From NCBI GenBank assembly GCA_002286715.1, contig NSJX01000016.1:380030-444029 (forward strand): a DNA stretch of 64,000 bases, written 5' to 3'. A model generated the notes under the pieces. It worked only from the letters and a program-made list of their open reading frames with translations. It was not told where the DNA came from and ran no database searches. Positions 23,301 to 36,000 of the stretch are shown here, in pieces. The DNA comes from Dentipellis sp. KUC8613. Taxonomy: Eukaryota; Basidiomycota; Agaricomycetes; Russulales; Hericiaceae. Position 1 is the stretch's first letter. Each line of letters begins with the position of its first letter. A program made the translations under genes and the position numbers.

Positions 23301-24655
23301 GTCGCCACGGTCGATAGGTTAAGCAGGTTGTTCGCGCCGTGTTTCTGGGCGAATCTGATAGTGGGCACACCTGAACGGGACATGAGCGTGTGGCAATAGG
23401 TGACTGAAACGGGTAAGAAACATACCGATCTCGATGAACATCGAGAGCGAGGATGTAATGGACTCGATGTGCTCCCCCATTTCGGATGTAAGATCATGTA
23501 GGTATCGCTGGACTGCCGGGTATCGAAATTGGCCTGGAACATTCCACGACGTAAATCCCAATGCCGATGCCCAGACAAGGGAAGGACATACCTTCATATG
23601 TTCTGAGGCAGGAAGCCCAATACTGCGCAGATCCAGCATTAGGTGATGCCACACGGAAGCTGCATGCGCACTCACCTTGAGGTCGCCTTCAAACGCAATG
23701 ATCGACGCATTGACGGCCTCATCCGTGAACTCCGGGAACTCATTCAGGCAATGCAAGAACGTGATGACGTCGTGCGCGAACAGGCCGAGTTGCTTTGGGA
23801 ATTCCTCTGGGTCCAGGCTGTCGATTACGAGTGGACGTCGGATGTGAGGGGGCGCTTTGGTTTTTGCACGCTTTCGCGAGCCGGGAAGGCTTATGGTGGG
23901 GTTGATAAGCGACTCTTTTGGCTCGCGAGCAACCTTGCGAGGGAAGAGGTCTGCGGCGTTCTCTCGGAAGAGATAAGCGATTTGGGTGATGCGCTCCCGA
24001 AGGTGAAAGGCAGAGGAGAGGATGCCGACGGAGCTCCCGAGCTGTCGGGCTGCATTGGAGAAGTTCCGCAGCTGACGCCGTAAGATGTCAATTCGGTAAG
24101 TGCATATTTTTACCGTAGCCATAGTACGTACCTCCTTGTCGAGATTATTGATCCTCCTGATGTAAAGCACATTACGATTGTAAGTGGGTATTGGAAGGAC
24201 ACGAGGAGTCGTCTCACCTTTGGAAGCGACCCCAAGATTCAGCTCCTACTTTCTGAAGATGCTCATCGACGGTGGCTGCGAGTGGCGTCAGAGCGCGAAC
24301 ACATGTGAGCACGATCTGGGAGGAACGTTACTTACGAACATCTCTGTCATCTTCAAAGCTGGGCTGAAGGCTGGTATCTGCGGAACATGAGATGCGAGAT
24401 CCGTTCAAAAGAACTCGGGTACTTGCCGTGGTCTGTAAGTGCGTCGTCTTTGCTGAGTTCGTTGAGAGCGTCGAGAAGGGTCATGAGCGTTTGCCTCCGC
24501 TTATGGTTCCCCAGGAAGCCCGCATTCGCAGGGGTTCCCGGGTCGCCAACCGCGGTCATGTCATTAGGATGGCTCGGAGTGACAGGAATACGACCTGGTG
24601 GCTGAGTTCAGTTGAGAGTCAGGCACAGGCCATCGATGTACGCACCACTAGGCAT
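20312..24655 (-). CDS. WD40-repeat protein with an N-terminal four-segment membrane region
   Basis: A long gene with roughly twenty short introns and about 1,000 residues. Exon 1 is only 10 nt (24655..24646, MPS and one base), joined over a 51-nt intron to GRIPVTPSHPND. Exon 2 ends with a GC donor (GCAAGT, intron 24426..24378), the only join that keeps the frame open. The N-terminal third is helical (RRINNLDKE; LRNFSNAARQLGSSVGILSS; RERITQIAYLFRENA). Four hydrophobic segments follow: around LSTVATFFSAVTATTLQ, AFWFTSMVFSIAAAVNSLL, LVFLVLSVACFSVGLVLFA and STITTVFTAFSNFGLAAVSA. After a Ser/Pro-rich linker with RHRRGSDGTHA come about seven WD40 repeats, from LVRHLQFSPNGKFLATS to GSHDGAVRIWTS. The final propeller repeats (FAGPSYFGGRDDELVLCAG, DIHIWDRESGALLHH) recall the WDR26/Gid7 style, but no LisH-CTLH was identified. 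Function unknown; probably a membrane-tethered scaffold. Confidence 0.8.
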
Positions 24656-25589
24656 AATACAAAGTTTGTTCTATCTAAACGTAGGTTGAGTCGTGCAATG
24701 CGTGCGTTCTGGATCGTGGATGGAGGGTCAGGACCGGTGGAGAAGTCAGTAGCATAGACACGTACGATTGAGCTTGACGTGTGATATCGTTAAATACGTG
24801 CGATTAGTCCGGAGGGGACGTCGGGAAAGAGGTAGGAGGCAGGAGGAGGGAGAAAGGGAGAAGGGGAGAGAGGGTATGCGTGTCGTTAACACGAACGGCC
24901 CCCACCTGGACTAACCGTTGCTTAGATCTCGCTTTCAATCCGGCACGCCGGAATTGGCGCGGTGATCTCTGTCCGGCGTTCGCCTCCCCTTGGGGTATCC
25001 TTTGCCTCGAGGCCATCCGTTTCTTTTGCCAGTCGAGTTTCTACGACTTGTCTGCGCATAGGCTGCCATAGGATGAGTGCTAAGACGACTCGGAAACGAT
25101 TTCATTCTTGCAACACAGCCCGGCACAGGGCACTGAATAAAAGCGACCCGACATCGGGAGACTCGTTCTCGAGCGCTTGCATCATTGAGATCATAGGCAC
25201 TTTTTGATCTCCGAGACGAGATTGCCGGAAACGGGGGTGCCAGCTCTCTCCATCACTTATCGACCTCCGAGCCAATCCGCGACAGCGAAGCCATGGCCAC
25301 CATCTGCAGGGCTTTGACTTGCGCGTAGACGAGGGCTCGTGCTTGGGAGGCTAAAGAGTAAGGAGACACTGACAGGCTTCCATGCACAACGTGCTCATGG
25401 TGGAAGAATGTTGGAGGCGACAAGTCGACTGCGGAATCAGATTCAAGATTGTCGACAAACCGGAGGCAGTTCACACGGGTGCCACAAGCTGCTGGCAGGC
25501 AGGCAAAGCTATCGCTGGTCATCGAAAGAGTAATAAAGGGAGAATAGTGATACACTGAGAATACAATAGTAACCAATCCGACAAGACAT
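24656..25589. other. Intergenic: WD40-gene promoter and 3' flank of H2A
   Basis: About 930 bases between two minus-strand genes. A purine-rich GAGGGAGAAAGGGAG tract lies near 24840-24870. No additional gene was recognised. Confidence 0.45.
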
Positions 25590-26170
<581 letters not shown>

Positions 26171-26488
26171 TGCAGAAAATTTATGAAGAAAGTGGGTTGA
26201 GAGGTGTGTGAGTGGGTGTGTGAAGTGAAAGTGAGAGCAAGGAGCAAGGGCAAATGAGTGGCAGGACGGAGACGCGGGGAGCCTTATATAGGGGCCGGAC
26301 GCGGGCAAATAAGGTTCAGCAATCAACAAAGACGCGTCTCGCGCGCGTCACGCGCCGCTGTTGACTTGCGTAAACATCCACAAAGTCACGTGTACATATA
26401 TATAGGGGCCGCTCGCCGCACGTAGCTCATCTATCTCTACCCGCAACTCCCATACCCTCGCCCTCCAACTTCGTCCCAACTTATTCCA
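26171..26488. promoter_or_regulatory. Bidirectional H2A/H2B promoter
   Basis: Shared 318-base control region. On the minus side TATATAAG (26283-26290) lies about 113 bases before the H2A ATG; on the plus side TATATATAG (26396-26404) lies about 85 bases before the H2B ATG. Between them are an ACGCGT MluI/MCB-type element (26332-26337), a GC-rich CGCGCGCG tract and a CACGTG E-box (26387-26392). MCB elements are the MBF sites of G1/S genes in yeasts, so S-phase control is a reasonable inference. Confidence 0.6.
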
Positions 26489-27098
26489 ATGGCCCCCAAA
26501 CCCGCTTCCACTGCCGGCAAGGCTCCTGCCTCCTCTGCCACTGCCTCGAAGGCGCCTGCCAAAACTACTGAGGGGTCTAAGGCAGCCAAGAAGACTTCTA
26601 AGACTGCCGCAGCGTCTGGGGACGATTCGAAGAAGAAGCGCCGAAAGGTTAGGAAGGAGACGTACTCTTCGTACATCTACAAGGGTGAGTGATCACGATA
26701 AACTTGACACGGTTTCAGAGACTGAAGCTCTTTGTAGTCTTGAAGCAGGTGCACCCGGATACGGGTATCTCCAACAAGGCCATGGCTATCTTGAACTCTT
26801 TTGTCAACGATATCTTCGAGCGTATTGCGACTGAGGCATCCAGTACGTGCTTCTAACTTCAGGATCTCGACTTATACCTTACCGATTCACGCAGAACTCG
26901 CTGCATACTCCAAGAAGTCTACCATTTCCTCGAGGGAGATCCAGACCGCCGTCCGCCTTATCCTGCCTGGTGAGCTGTCGAAGCACGCCATTTCTGAGGG
27001 CACGAAGTCAGTAACAAAGGTGTGTCTGCTGACTCTAGTCTCGGTCTCATCGTTGAGCTTACGCCATTCTATAGTTCTCGAGCGCGGGGGCGAAGTAG
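26489..27098 (+). CDS. HTB1: Histone H2B
   Basis: Core nucleosomal histone. Four exons: a first exon with the Ala/Lys-rich tail ([20 protein letters not shown]) and [18 protein letters not shown], then [19 protein letters not shown], then [20 protein letters not shown] and [14 protein letters not shown] [20 protein letters not shown], and a last tiny exon after a 64-nt-range intron encoding FSSAGAK. The terminal lysine region TKFSSAGAK matches the fungal H2B C-terminus, including the lysine ubiquitinated by Rad6/Bre1. About 145 residues, full length. Confidence 0.96.
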
Positions 27099-27375
27099 AT
27101 ATTGTTATTGGTTTTGTTTGTTATGCCGTCACTGTATCACTTCCGTGTATTCTAGGAGATTACTTTTCGGGTCTTGTTGTTCTAGTTGCCGTCTATTCGA
27201 ACTCTTTTGTTCGCTACCGCCTAATCTCGCTGAGCTCGTCGCTCTATAAGTACAACTGCGAGTACATTTTGCCCAAAAAAACAAGAAATCCTGAAGGTAA
27301 TGGTATCGATCCACACGAAGTTGCTCTGGTAGTACAAAGTGATAGACGAGCCATGCGCAAGTCTATAATGATAGT

Positions 27376-29816
27376 TCAAAATAACAAGACATCCATACCC
27401 GCCAATTGCCCGCTCTGGTTCCGCTGAAAAGGTTCGATGTTAGTGGGAAGTTTTGGGGAAAGATACCACGAGTACACACCTTGAGACACAAGATCCTGCT
27501 ATCATCTAGCATGACATCCGAAACCTCGACCTTCTCCTCAGTTACGATCTCCCTATACGGCAGATGCGAGACGATGTCCTCCACGAACGCGTTCCCAGCA
27601 GGCAGCACGGACGGTTCCGTCACCAGCCTCACCGTCGGCCCCTCCTCCACCTTCTTCTCACCATCCGCACCCTCACCCTCCCCACTCTCTTCTCCGTCTC
27701 CGTTTCCCTCCGCACTCGCCTTGGCTTTTGACTTCGCCTCGGCCTCCAGCTTCGCCTTCTCGCGCGCGACCAGATACGGATTGTAGTCCCTGACACGCAG
27801 GCGACACTTCGGGTGCGCGTTGGCCTGCGGGGGCGCGCCCGGCAGCACCCCCACCCACCCGCCAAACGGTGCCGCGCCGTCGCCCATCCCTGCGCCTGCC
27901 GCTGCCGCCGCTCCCGCTCCTCCTCCTGGCATCGCAGGCATCGGGTCTGACTCGTCGACGATGCGCTCCGCAGTGCGGAACCCGCTCACCGAGTGCTGCC
28001 AGTCGCTGCTCAGCATGTCGTTGAACCAGCGCGTCGACTGCGGGCCCCACTCGCTCCACGGGATGTCCGTCGTCTTCGTCGTGCGCACGCGGCTGCCGGC
28101 GCCGGCGAGCGTCGTGAGCGGGATCAGCGTGGGCGACGGACTGCCGTCGGTCGTGCTGGGAGGCACGGCGGACGTGCTCGCGGGCGAGGGCGGCGCGGGT
28201 GCGGGGGTGGAGGCGGGCGGGTGGTCGAGCAGCGTGCGGATGCGGACGAAGAAGACGAAGCAGTCGAGCGTCGCGTGCGTCGTTGGGTCGAGTGTGCCGA
28301 GGGAGCACGCAATGAGGCCGTCCGAAGGTGAGGGGTGGAAGGGCGGGAGTTGGGGTGGGTATGGGGGAAGGCTTTGGTCATCTGAGGGGTTCTCCGATTC
28401 GCTTCTCTGTGGCGAAACGGGTTCGGGGGACGATCCCGTGGAGTTTATGCTCGATCTGCGTGAGGTAGTCGGTGATGTAGGGTGCATTGGCATTGGTGAA
28501 ACACCGTGCCTGTCGTAGACAGGTCTCGCGCTCGGAGTCGAGACACGGTTTCGGGGCGCTGTGCCAGGGATCGGGTTAGCAGTGGCAGAGATATACCAGT
28601 AATGATGGGCTGGTTGCAGCCGAGGGAGGCCAAATCGGCGAATGAGGACGGGATATTTTTGGTGCACGCTCGGGTCGGTGAACGAGTAGATGTCCAGGTA
28701 CCCGCGGGGCACTACAATCAGAAATTCGGTGTGCGAGAGGAAACAGAAATCGTCTACGCTCATGGCGAGCGGTATCGTGCACTATATCAATCGATGAGAA
28801 CCGACAACCCAAAGAAGGTCCGAATAGTGAGAACACATACGCGAGCCTGCGCCCCCGCCCTCCAGTTCCATATAGAGATGAATGCTGCAGAAGTATGGAA
28901 CACGTCTTTGATCAGCAGCGCGAGGTAATTGTCGAGGATCTGGATGCGGAAAGATGTCCAAACATCGGGTGGTTCAGGGCCTAATGTACGTTTGCAGTCT
29001 AGAATCGGAGAGGGTGCTTTCGGGTGCGGCTCATTGGTCGATAGCGTCCGTAGATGGACCTGATAGTAGGTGCCGGTGTTCCTGTGAGTGGGCGGTCAGA
29101 AACCATTCCGGCGTGCATGAAAAGCGCACATACTCGACAGATGATGCCACCAGCACGAGCAGGTCCTGAGAGGGGTCCATGCTGAAATCGATGATGTTGA
29201 TGTCAAACCCGGACAGTGTCCAGGATGGCACTGGCTTGCTCTCGTTGAACGGGAAGCCTGTAGACGGGAACTGGTAAAATGTGATGCTGCCGGATACACG
29301 CCGGTCGTCACCGTGCCCATGACCATTGCCATAGACACCGCCCACAAATTCGTAGATCGATCCTGCTGCGGGGACTGGAGTGGCGATCTTGTGTTTCCAT
29401 CTGAGACTGTGCCATCGCTGTTCACGGTCGTGGAGCAGCCGGCGCTGCGCTGCGATGGACATCCCCGGAGGCGAGCAGAGCCGAAGCATCTGGTGCTTAG
29501 CAAGGTCGATGATGTAGTGAAGCCGTGGCGTCTCATGGACGAGACTGCTCAGTAATTTACAAGTCTGGCAATGCATCCAACGTTTAGATGGTCGGCGCTG
29601 AGAGATACGAAAACATAGACGCACAACAGTACAATTGAGGAGATCGGGCATGTCCAAGAAGGAGAGGACATGGCTGATGAGTTCGATGGGGAGTTTGAGG
29701 AATGGCGAGAATCGAGAGAAGGGGTTTATCTTGCGTTCGTAGAGATGAGGAAATACGAGATGGGAAGGGTTCGAGGGATGCATGGTTGAATGTTGGTTGT
29801 GAAAGACTACGGGCAT
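27376..29816 (-). CDS. F-box domain protein
   Basis: Probable substrate adaptor of an SCF ubiquitin ligase. The N-terminal F-box reads [30 protein letters not shown]. It is followed by [18 protein letters not shown], a helix common in agaricomycete F-box proteins, and then a long region with beta-rich segments ([43 protein letters not shown]) that looks like a degenerate beta-propeller. A Ser/Pro-rich loop (27950-28480) and an acidic Glu/Lys-rich insert interrupt it. The final 56-nt intron (GTGTGT...TTTCAG, branch-like CTAAC) gives a short last exon ending GMDVLLF at 27376. The start could be 29816 or the in-frame ATG at 29783. About 700 residues. Substrate unknown. Confidence 0.82.
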
Positions 29817-30444
29817 GATGGCCAGGGATGAGGAGAGAAATAGATGATTTTGCGAAGGAGACTAGCTCATGCCGAGGAAATAAGAGACAATAGAGGAGAA
29901 AGCAGAACGGGCGATGAATCACGTACTTCGAGAGCACCTTCCGAGCTGCTGTCCTTTTGTCGGAACGGAGCGCGCGGGGCCGTCCCGCCGGCATCCTCCA
30001 CGTGTTGCTTTCTCCGCCAACACGCCTCCATTGTTCTTTTGCCTCTTCCAGGCCTGTGCCAGCTCACATACATCGATATATTGAGCAAGAGCCTCCTATC
30101 ACGCCTGGCTACGCGAATTTCCCATCGAGTCCAATCGGTCAGGGGATAATGTGACCCTTGGACGTCTGCACGAATCAGCGAAACCAACTTGTATCGCAGG
30201 CGATATATCTGACGGCAGGAGGCATGCACAAGCTCTGCAATTATACCTGATGGTATATACGATACGATACAAATGAATGGTCTGTACTCGATACAAGGGT
30301 TGTTATGTTGTGAAGACGCAAGTAAGAAAAGACGCAAGACGCGCGACGCGGGACTCTAAAGTGCCACGTGGATAATTAAGCTGGCGCGGTGAACGCTGCT
30401 GCTCCTTCCTTGCATATCCTCGACGACTCTCCCACTGTCCATGC
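29817..30444. other. Divergent promoter region between the F-box and Rud3-like genes
   Basis: About 630 bases between two divergent starts. A CCACGTGG E-box palindrome sits near 30362-30369, about 80 bases before the plus-strand gene. No other gene recognised. Confidence 0.5.
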
Positions 30445-32253
30445 ATGGCGCCCGAGAGCGAGCGTGGCTCTCTCGACCTCTCGTCTCCCCCGCCCCGCGC
30501 GCTCAGCCCGGCCACAACAGCCCTCGCCGGTCTCCGACTATCCTCCGACAGCGAGCGACCTCAGCTCTCCCCGTCTCCTCCAACCAACGGCGTGAATGGC
30601 ACGACAAATGGCACAGCCCACTCAGACGCAGACGGGGATGTCCTGGATCCCATCCAGAAGCTCCAGCAGGAGCTCGAGCGCACGAGGGAGGAGAAGGAGA
30701 CCCTCGCGTCGCAATATCGCAATCTGCTTGCTAAACTAACAACAATGCGTACAACGCTGGGAAACAAATTAAAGCAGGATGCAGTACGTCACTAGCTTTG
30801 GGTTGCGACTGTATTTGAACGGGACATTTGTGCGCGGTTGTAGGAGGAGCTCGACCGACGCGAGCAACTTGTCCAACAATTGACTGCTCAAAACGAGGAC
30901 CTCGCGTTGACGGTTGACACGCTCCAGAAGGAGGTCGTCGCCTCGAATGAGGAGGCTGAACGTTCATCACGGGAGCTGGAGGCGCTGCGGAACCGTGCAC
31001 TGCAGGAAGACGCGCAGGAGTCCTTGATCCGAGAACGGGAGCTGCGGGAAGCCCAGAGCGAGCTGGAAAGATGTCGGATCGAACGGGACGAGTGGGAACG
31101 AGCTACACTGCAAGAGAGGGTTCTCTTGGACGAGGCACGGTCGACGGCCGAGACACTGCGGAGGGAGTTGGAGTTTGAGCGGGAGGGCCGGCAGAGAGAC
31201 ACAGCAGAGTTGGAGGCAGAGCGAGAAAAGACGAACAATCTCCAGTCTGTACTGGAGGACTTCCAAGCCGGTGAGTGACCTGCTGTCGTATAAAGGACGT
31301 GCTGGACGTTCATTTTCTTCCTGCAGCAAAAGACCACGAGTTGAAGCAGGCGGTGAAGGAGTTCGAGACCCAACTGATACAGGCCACCCAGTCATTGGCC
31401 GAGTACAAGCATCGCGCGCTGCAAGCAGAGGTGCGCCGTTTCTTTTTCGATACCCGCAGCTCCTCACCCTCCTTGTAGCTGACTTTAGAAGAGTCATCCG
31501 CCAATAACTCTCGAACACAAGAGTTGGAGAAGGAGGTGAAGGAAAAGAACCTCCTCATTGGTAAACTACGACATGAAAGTCCGTCTGATTGCCGTGTCTC
31601 CATGCTCCAGCACCGACTTAATATTGTTCACAGCCGTAATTATCAACGAACACCTTATGGAAGCGCTTCGTCGCCTACGACGCAATTCCTCTGACACGAA
31701 TGTCGACCGGCGTCTGGTCACAAACGTGCTCCTGCAATTTCTCACCACACCACGGGCAGACGCAAAGCGCTTCGAGATGCTCAACCTCCTTTCTTCCATA
31801 CTTTCCTGGAATGACAACGAGCGAGAACGTGCAGGCCTGCAGAGAGGCACGGGCGCGCCATCTGCAGGCGGTATGCTCTTCTCGCGGACATCTCCAGGGA
31901 AAAGCCGCCCCCCAGAGCTCGACAGGACGGACGAGACAGAGGTGCGCGACTATCTGCACATTCCCGTTCTAGACTGACGAATCTCGTCTTTACAGTCCTT
32001 CTCGCGCCTATGGGTCGAGTTCCTGCTCACCGAAGCAGGCTCCGGCGATGCCACCTCCCCCCACTCACAGTCTCAACCACAGTCTCCCTCCCCCCGCCGC
32101 GACTCCCTCCCCAACACCCCCACGCACGCCACGCACAACCTCTCCCCCCTCTCCCGCCCTCCGGCGCTTTCACAGAGCGCCATGGCCAGCTCGCCCAACC
32201 TCACGCTCGGCTCGCCACCGTCCCGCAAGGGCAAGGAGCGCGCGCTCAGCTGA
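30445..32253 (+). CDS. RUD3: Rud3/GMAP-210-like golgin with GRAB domain
   Basis: Cis-Golgi coiled-coil tether. The N-terminus (MAPESERGSLDLSSPPP) is Ser/Pro-rich and disordered. From LDPIQKLQQELERTREEKE onward the protein is heptad-rich coiled coil through several exons (EELDRREQLVQQLTAQNEDL, RELEALRNRALQEDAQESL, QLIQATQSLAEYKHRALQ). The C-terminal domain has INEHLMEALRRLRR, NVDRRLVTNVLLQFLTTPR, KRFEMLNLLSSILSWND and RERAGLQR, which is the GRIP-related Arf-binding (GRAB) domain of Rud3. In that family this domain is recruited by Arf1 GTP to Golgi membranes. A Ser/Pro-rich tail after FSRLWVEFLLTEAG ends at a TGA at 32251. About 490 residues with about six introns. Confidence 0.87.
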
Positions 32254-33026
32254 AGCGCGCTCTTCCCTGCACTTTCGTTCTCTCCGTGGATGCGCACCCT
32301 CACCTTCGCATACATCAATACCTGGATAGTGCATACATACGTACTCTCATTTGGCTTTGACTTCGTCCTCCCATTTCCCTGCTTGCTCGTTCGCCACGGA
32401 CTTATCATGTAATATTATTACTGGACGGCATACGCACCCTGCAGTATCATATCGAAGCTATATTCCCTTGTCTCGTCGAGGCCTTATTGCATTTTCCTAC
32501 CCAGTCGCATGTGCATCTCAGCCAGCCGCAGCGTGAACAAATAAAAAATGACAACGGTAATAATTGATTGCAAGAACGTATACAGATAGAACGTATAACG
32601 GGTACCCAATGAATGTGGGATTAGATACAGACGGCTGATGACCTGCGTGCGATAGATACGGATGTATAAGGCTGAGATGGGGGTATGGTACGGACTACGG
32701 GGACTGCGGCAGATCGGTTCGGTCAGGGAAGGTGGCAAACGATGGCCTGGGTGCGCAGGAACACGAACAGCGAACACGAACACAGGGAAACGAAACAGCG
32801 AAACAGGACAGGACGGGTGTATCCAATGGGTGCTGGGATGCGGACAAGGCCAGTTGTCACGGGTCACAGGTCTACAGAAGCCAGAAGCAAAGCCAGAACT
32901 CGAACGACGGGATGGGGTTTACCGCAGAAATAATGAGATGCAAAATAGAACAGAGTCCGTGGATCATGATGAAATGTAGATGCGGCGCGAGAAAAATACA
33001 CAACTTTGGACAGGGGTGAACGGAGC
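32254..33026. other. Convergent intergenic region, 3' flanks of two genes
   Basis: About 770 bases between the plus-strand golgin stop and the minus-strand ligase-like stop. It contains AT-rich stretches and no recognised gene; presumably two 3' UTRs facing each other. Confidence 0.5.
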
Positions 33027-36000
33027 TTACGCACGGAAGAGCCAGCCGACTTCGAGGCCGGTCATGGTGCGCATGCTTTCGGGGTAACACGCGTTGCTCT
33101 CTGTGAGCAGGTGGGCAAGGCGTTGGCAGATCTCCATGGGATATAGCAGCTGCTCTGCTTGCGGGAATCCGGGGAACTTGCTAAGAAGACTGTAAAGAAG
33201 TAGAATCGTAAGACTCGGTGGTCAGGGTCATGCATACCAAGCATACCTAGGAAGGTCGGTATAGGGCATTGAGGGGCCGACGGTTTTATAAAGCACTTTC
33301 GCCGCCTGAATGGCTCCGCGCTTGGGTATCGAGTAATGAATGGGTGCGCTATATGAGAGATACATGCTCGGCTTGAACAGCCAAATCTGCGAAAAAGTAT
33401 TCGTTAGACAAGATACTGTGCACAAGAAAAGTGTGCTCACCAGTAGCCGTGGCCGCTCCTCTTCCTCGTCGAGTATTACGAAACGATAGGTAGCATGAGC
33501 CTGAGCGAGTTCGACCATGTCCTGCACAATGAAGGCAGAAAGAGGAATGCGGACGGGTCTGCATCCATTCTTTAGTAGTTGCACGCAAATTTGAAAGCAA
33601 GATCACTCACTCAGATGCGGGGCTGACAGGTCGCAGAGCATACTTGACCAGCCTGAACACCTTGGTCCGTTCGCCAGAGGCGTCCACATGGTCCTGGCAA
33701 CGACCTGTGAAAGTGCCACAAATGCAGCGTACTGTTCGCCAATCTTCACCGTGCTAGAAGGAGAACTTCAGTGAGCATCATGTTGAGAACCAAAGAAGAC
33801 ATGGAAAAAAAGGATAGGGATAAGATGTCTCCTCGCGCGTAGCTCTCGAAGACGTGAACCTCAGCAACACGAGAGTTGTTTGACGAGTAAGTACGAAAGT
33901 ATTTATCTAGGACGGTTTGTATCAGCTGACACTGCCATCTTCCTACTCACCAGCCCGCCCGGGTATCACTCCAAGCCATGAAGGCCGAAAGCGTACCCTG
34001 AGTAGGGGTAAGCGGTGAGATGAACAGCCTTTGGTAGGGTCCCAAAGCCAGCCTTCTTTATGTCCGAATTCCACAAACAGAAATGGGTTGTCACTGACCT
34101 TTGGCTGGTCTGCAACCCATAGATTACTCTTCATGACAGCAGACTCTTCGAAAAGAATGTAGCTTCCGCCGACCAGAGCTTGTCCAAGTCGAGGCCAGAA
34201 ACCACTCCCGTGCTTCGCCACTTGTGCGGACAGCTTCTGATCTGTGTGACACATCCATGCTTCAACGAGCTCGGCCCAGTGCTCTGAAGGCAGATCGTCA
34301 TAACGAGTGATTTTCCCTGACTGCACAAGCGGAAGGGAGCATGATGCGCAGATGAACGATGTTGGACGGTGGTCGTGGAGTTGGGTAGCATCAAGGAGGG
34401 GTATAGGAGTTTGGTCGGTAGGTAGATCACTGGGGGCGCTGAGTTTCACCTCGTAGTGCGAACCTTGAACTTTGACTTCTTGAGGACCAGGAGCGACGGT
34501 GACGGGTAGCTCGAGTGGTAATGAAACGACTGACCCGCTACGGATGATGAGACTCGCATTCGAGATCATTGAAGATGGCAGCACTTCCGCCTCCAGCGTG
34601 GCACCTGCAATGCCGCCAGTGACGTTCAAGAACACTATGACATGCTTGAGATTTTCATGGTGCTCGGCGACATAATGAACATTGAGGTCTGTGGGTACAG
34701 GTGAGACGGTCGCACCACAACATGATTGACACATGACCTACCGAGCGGCGCAGAACGACGTCCACTGGATGACCCAGGCCGACTGGATCGCTTGGTGCGC
34801 CCTTCTGCTGACCCCGGCCGCGAACCGGCAGATAACAACCAATCAAAGCCAGGAGCGGACATACTCCTCGCTCTCAAGCCTTTTCCGGACTTAGAGCGTC
34901 GAATTGATGGGGCCGGTACCGGTGCAGGCACGAAGTTCTCGGGAGGAATGGATTCTCTCACAAATTCCGGCAATGTCAAAAGCGTGTGAGGGTCGGCGGG
35001 TGCCTGGAGCGAACGAGGGACAGATTCACGCATGAATTCAGGTAAGGAAAGAAGTGCCTCGGGGTCTTTCGGCTTCGCTGCTTGGAATACGGCATCCTGA
35101 GCATGCATGCGGCCTGCATCAGAATGTTCTGCGAGCTTAGACACAAATGCCTGACGCTATAAATGACAAGGCGTGAGCTCTGAAGGCAACGTGCAAAGAG
35201 TCAGCATTACCTTCTGAAGATCTCGGTGGCGGGCTTTCTCTAATTGCGCCTGCATGCCTCCCTCGAGGATAACAGTTTGGTCTGCCAACTTCCGTTCTGA
35301 CGCCTTGCCAATCATCTCCACAATCTTGTCCAGTTCCTTCTCCTTCCCCTTGGCCTTGCTGCAGTCCTGCGACTTGTATTTCGGAGTGTAGTGGGAGTCC
35401 CCTTGGAGCCGGGCTCTCTCGAGCTCCGCCAACTTCGAGGACTTGAGCTCAACGCGTTGATTATGCAGCTGAGGAGCGACCATGTACAACCTGTCGATGG
35501 CCATAGTCACCGCGTCCAAGTCAAGGCGCATCTTCTCACTGAGTGTCCCGGCAGACTGGGGTGCGGCGGAGCTGGTCTGAGGGGACTTCACATCTGAGGA
35601 CGTATGTGCGTTGCTAGATTCGAATTCGTACCCAGGAGGCAGCTCGTGGTGATAACCCGCAGCGTCGTACTCGGGAAGGTCAATTGCCATAGACGCTCGA
35701 GGGTGAAGAAGGACTGTCCGCTCTCGACACAGCCTGAGCACTGTCTCAAGGTTACGATCGATACTCGTCCAGAGTAGGCCCTTCTCCACTGCGAGCACAG
35801 GTGGAATGTCCTCTTCGTTGGTGTCCGCCTGCGCGTGACGCTGTGATTGGAAGTCACTGAGTTGGCGCGTCAAGGCATCGAATACGTCGCCCGAGGGAGG
35901 GATGTCAGCTTCGGTCCAGGCATTCGGAGGATGCGGGGGAGAGGCCGGTGCAGAGCCAATGAAGGAGACACGATGAAGCTGAGCAAGCAAGGTGACCAGG

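Noticed and set aside
28000..28330. Long Arg-rich ORFs opposite and out of frame with the F-box gene (up to 232 codons)
   Set aside because: These are shadows of the GC-rich Ser/Pro loop in the real frame.
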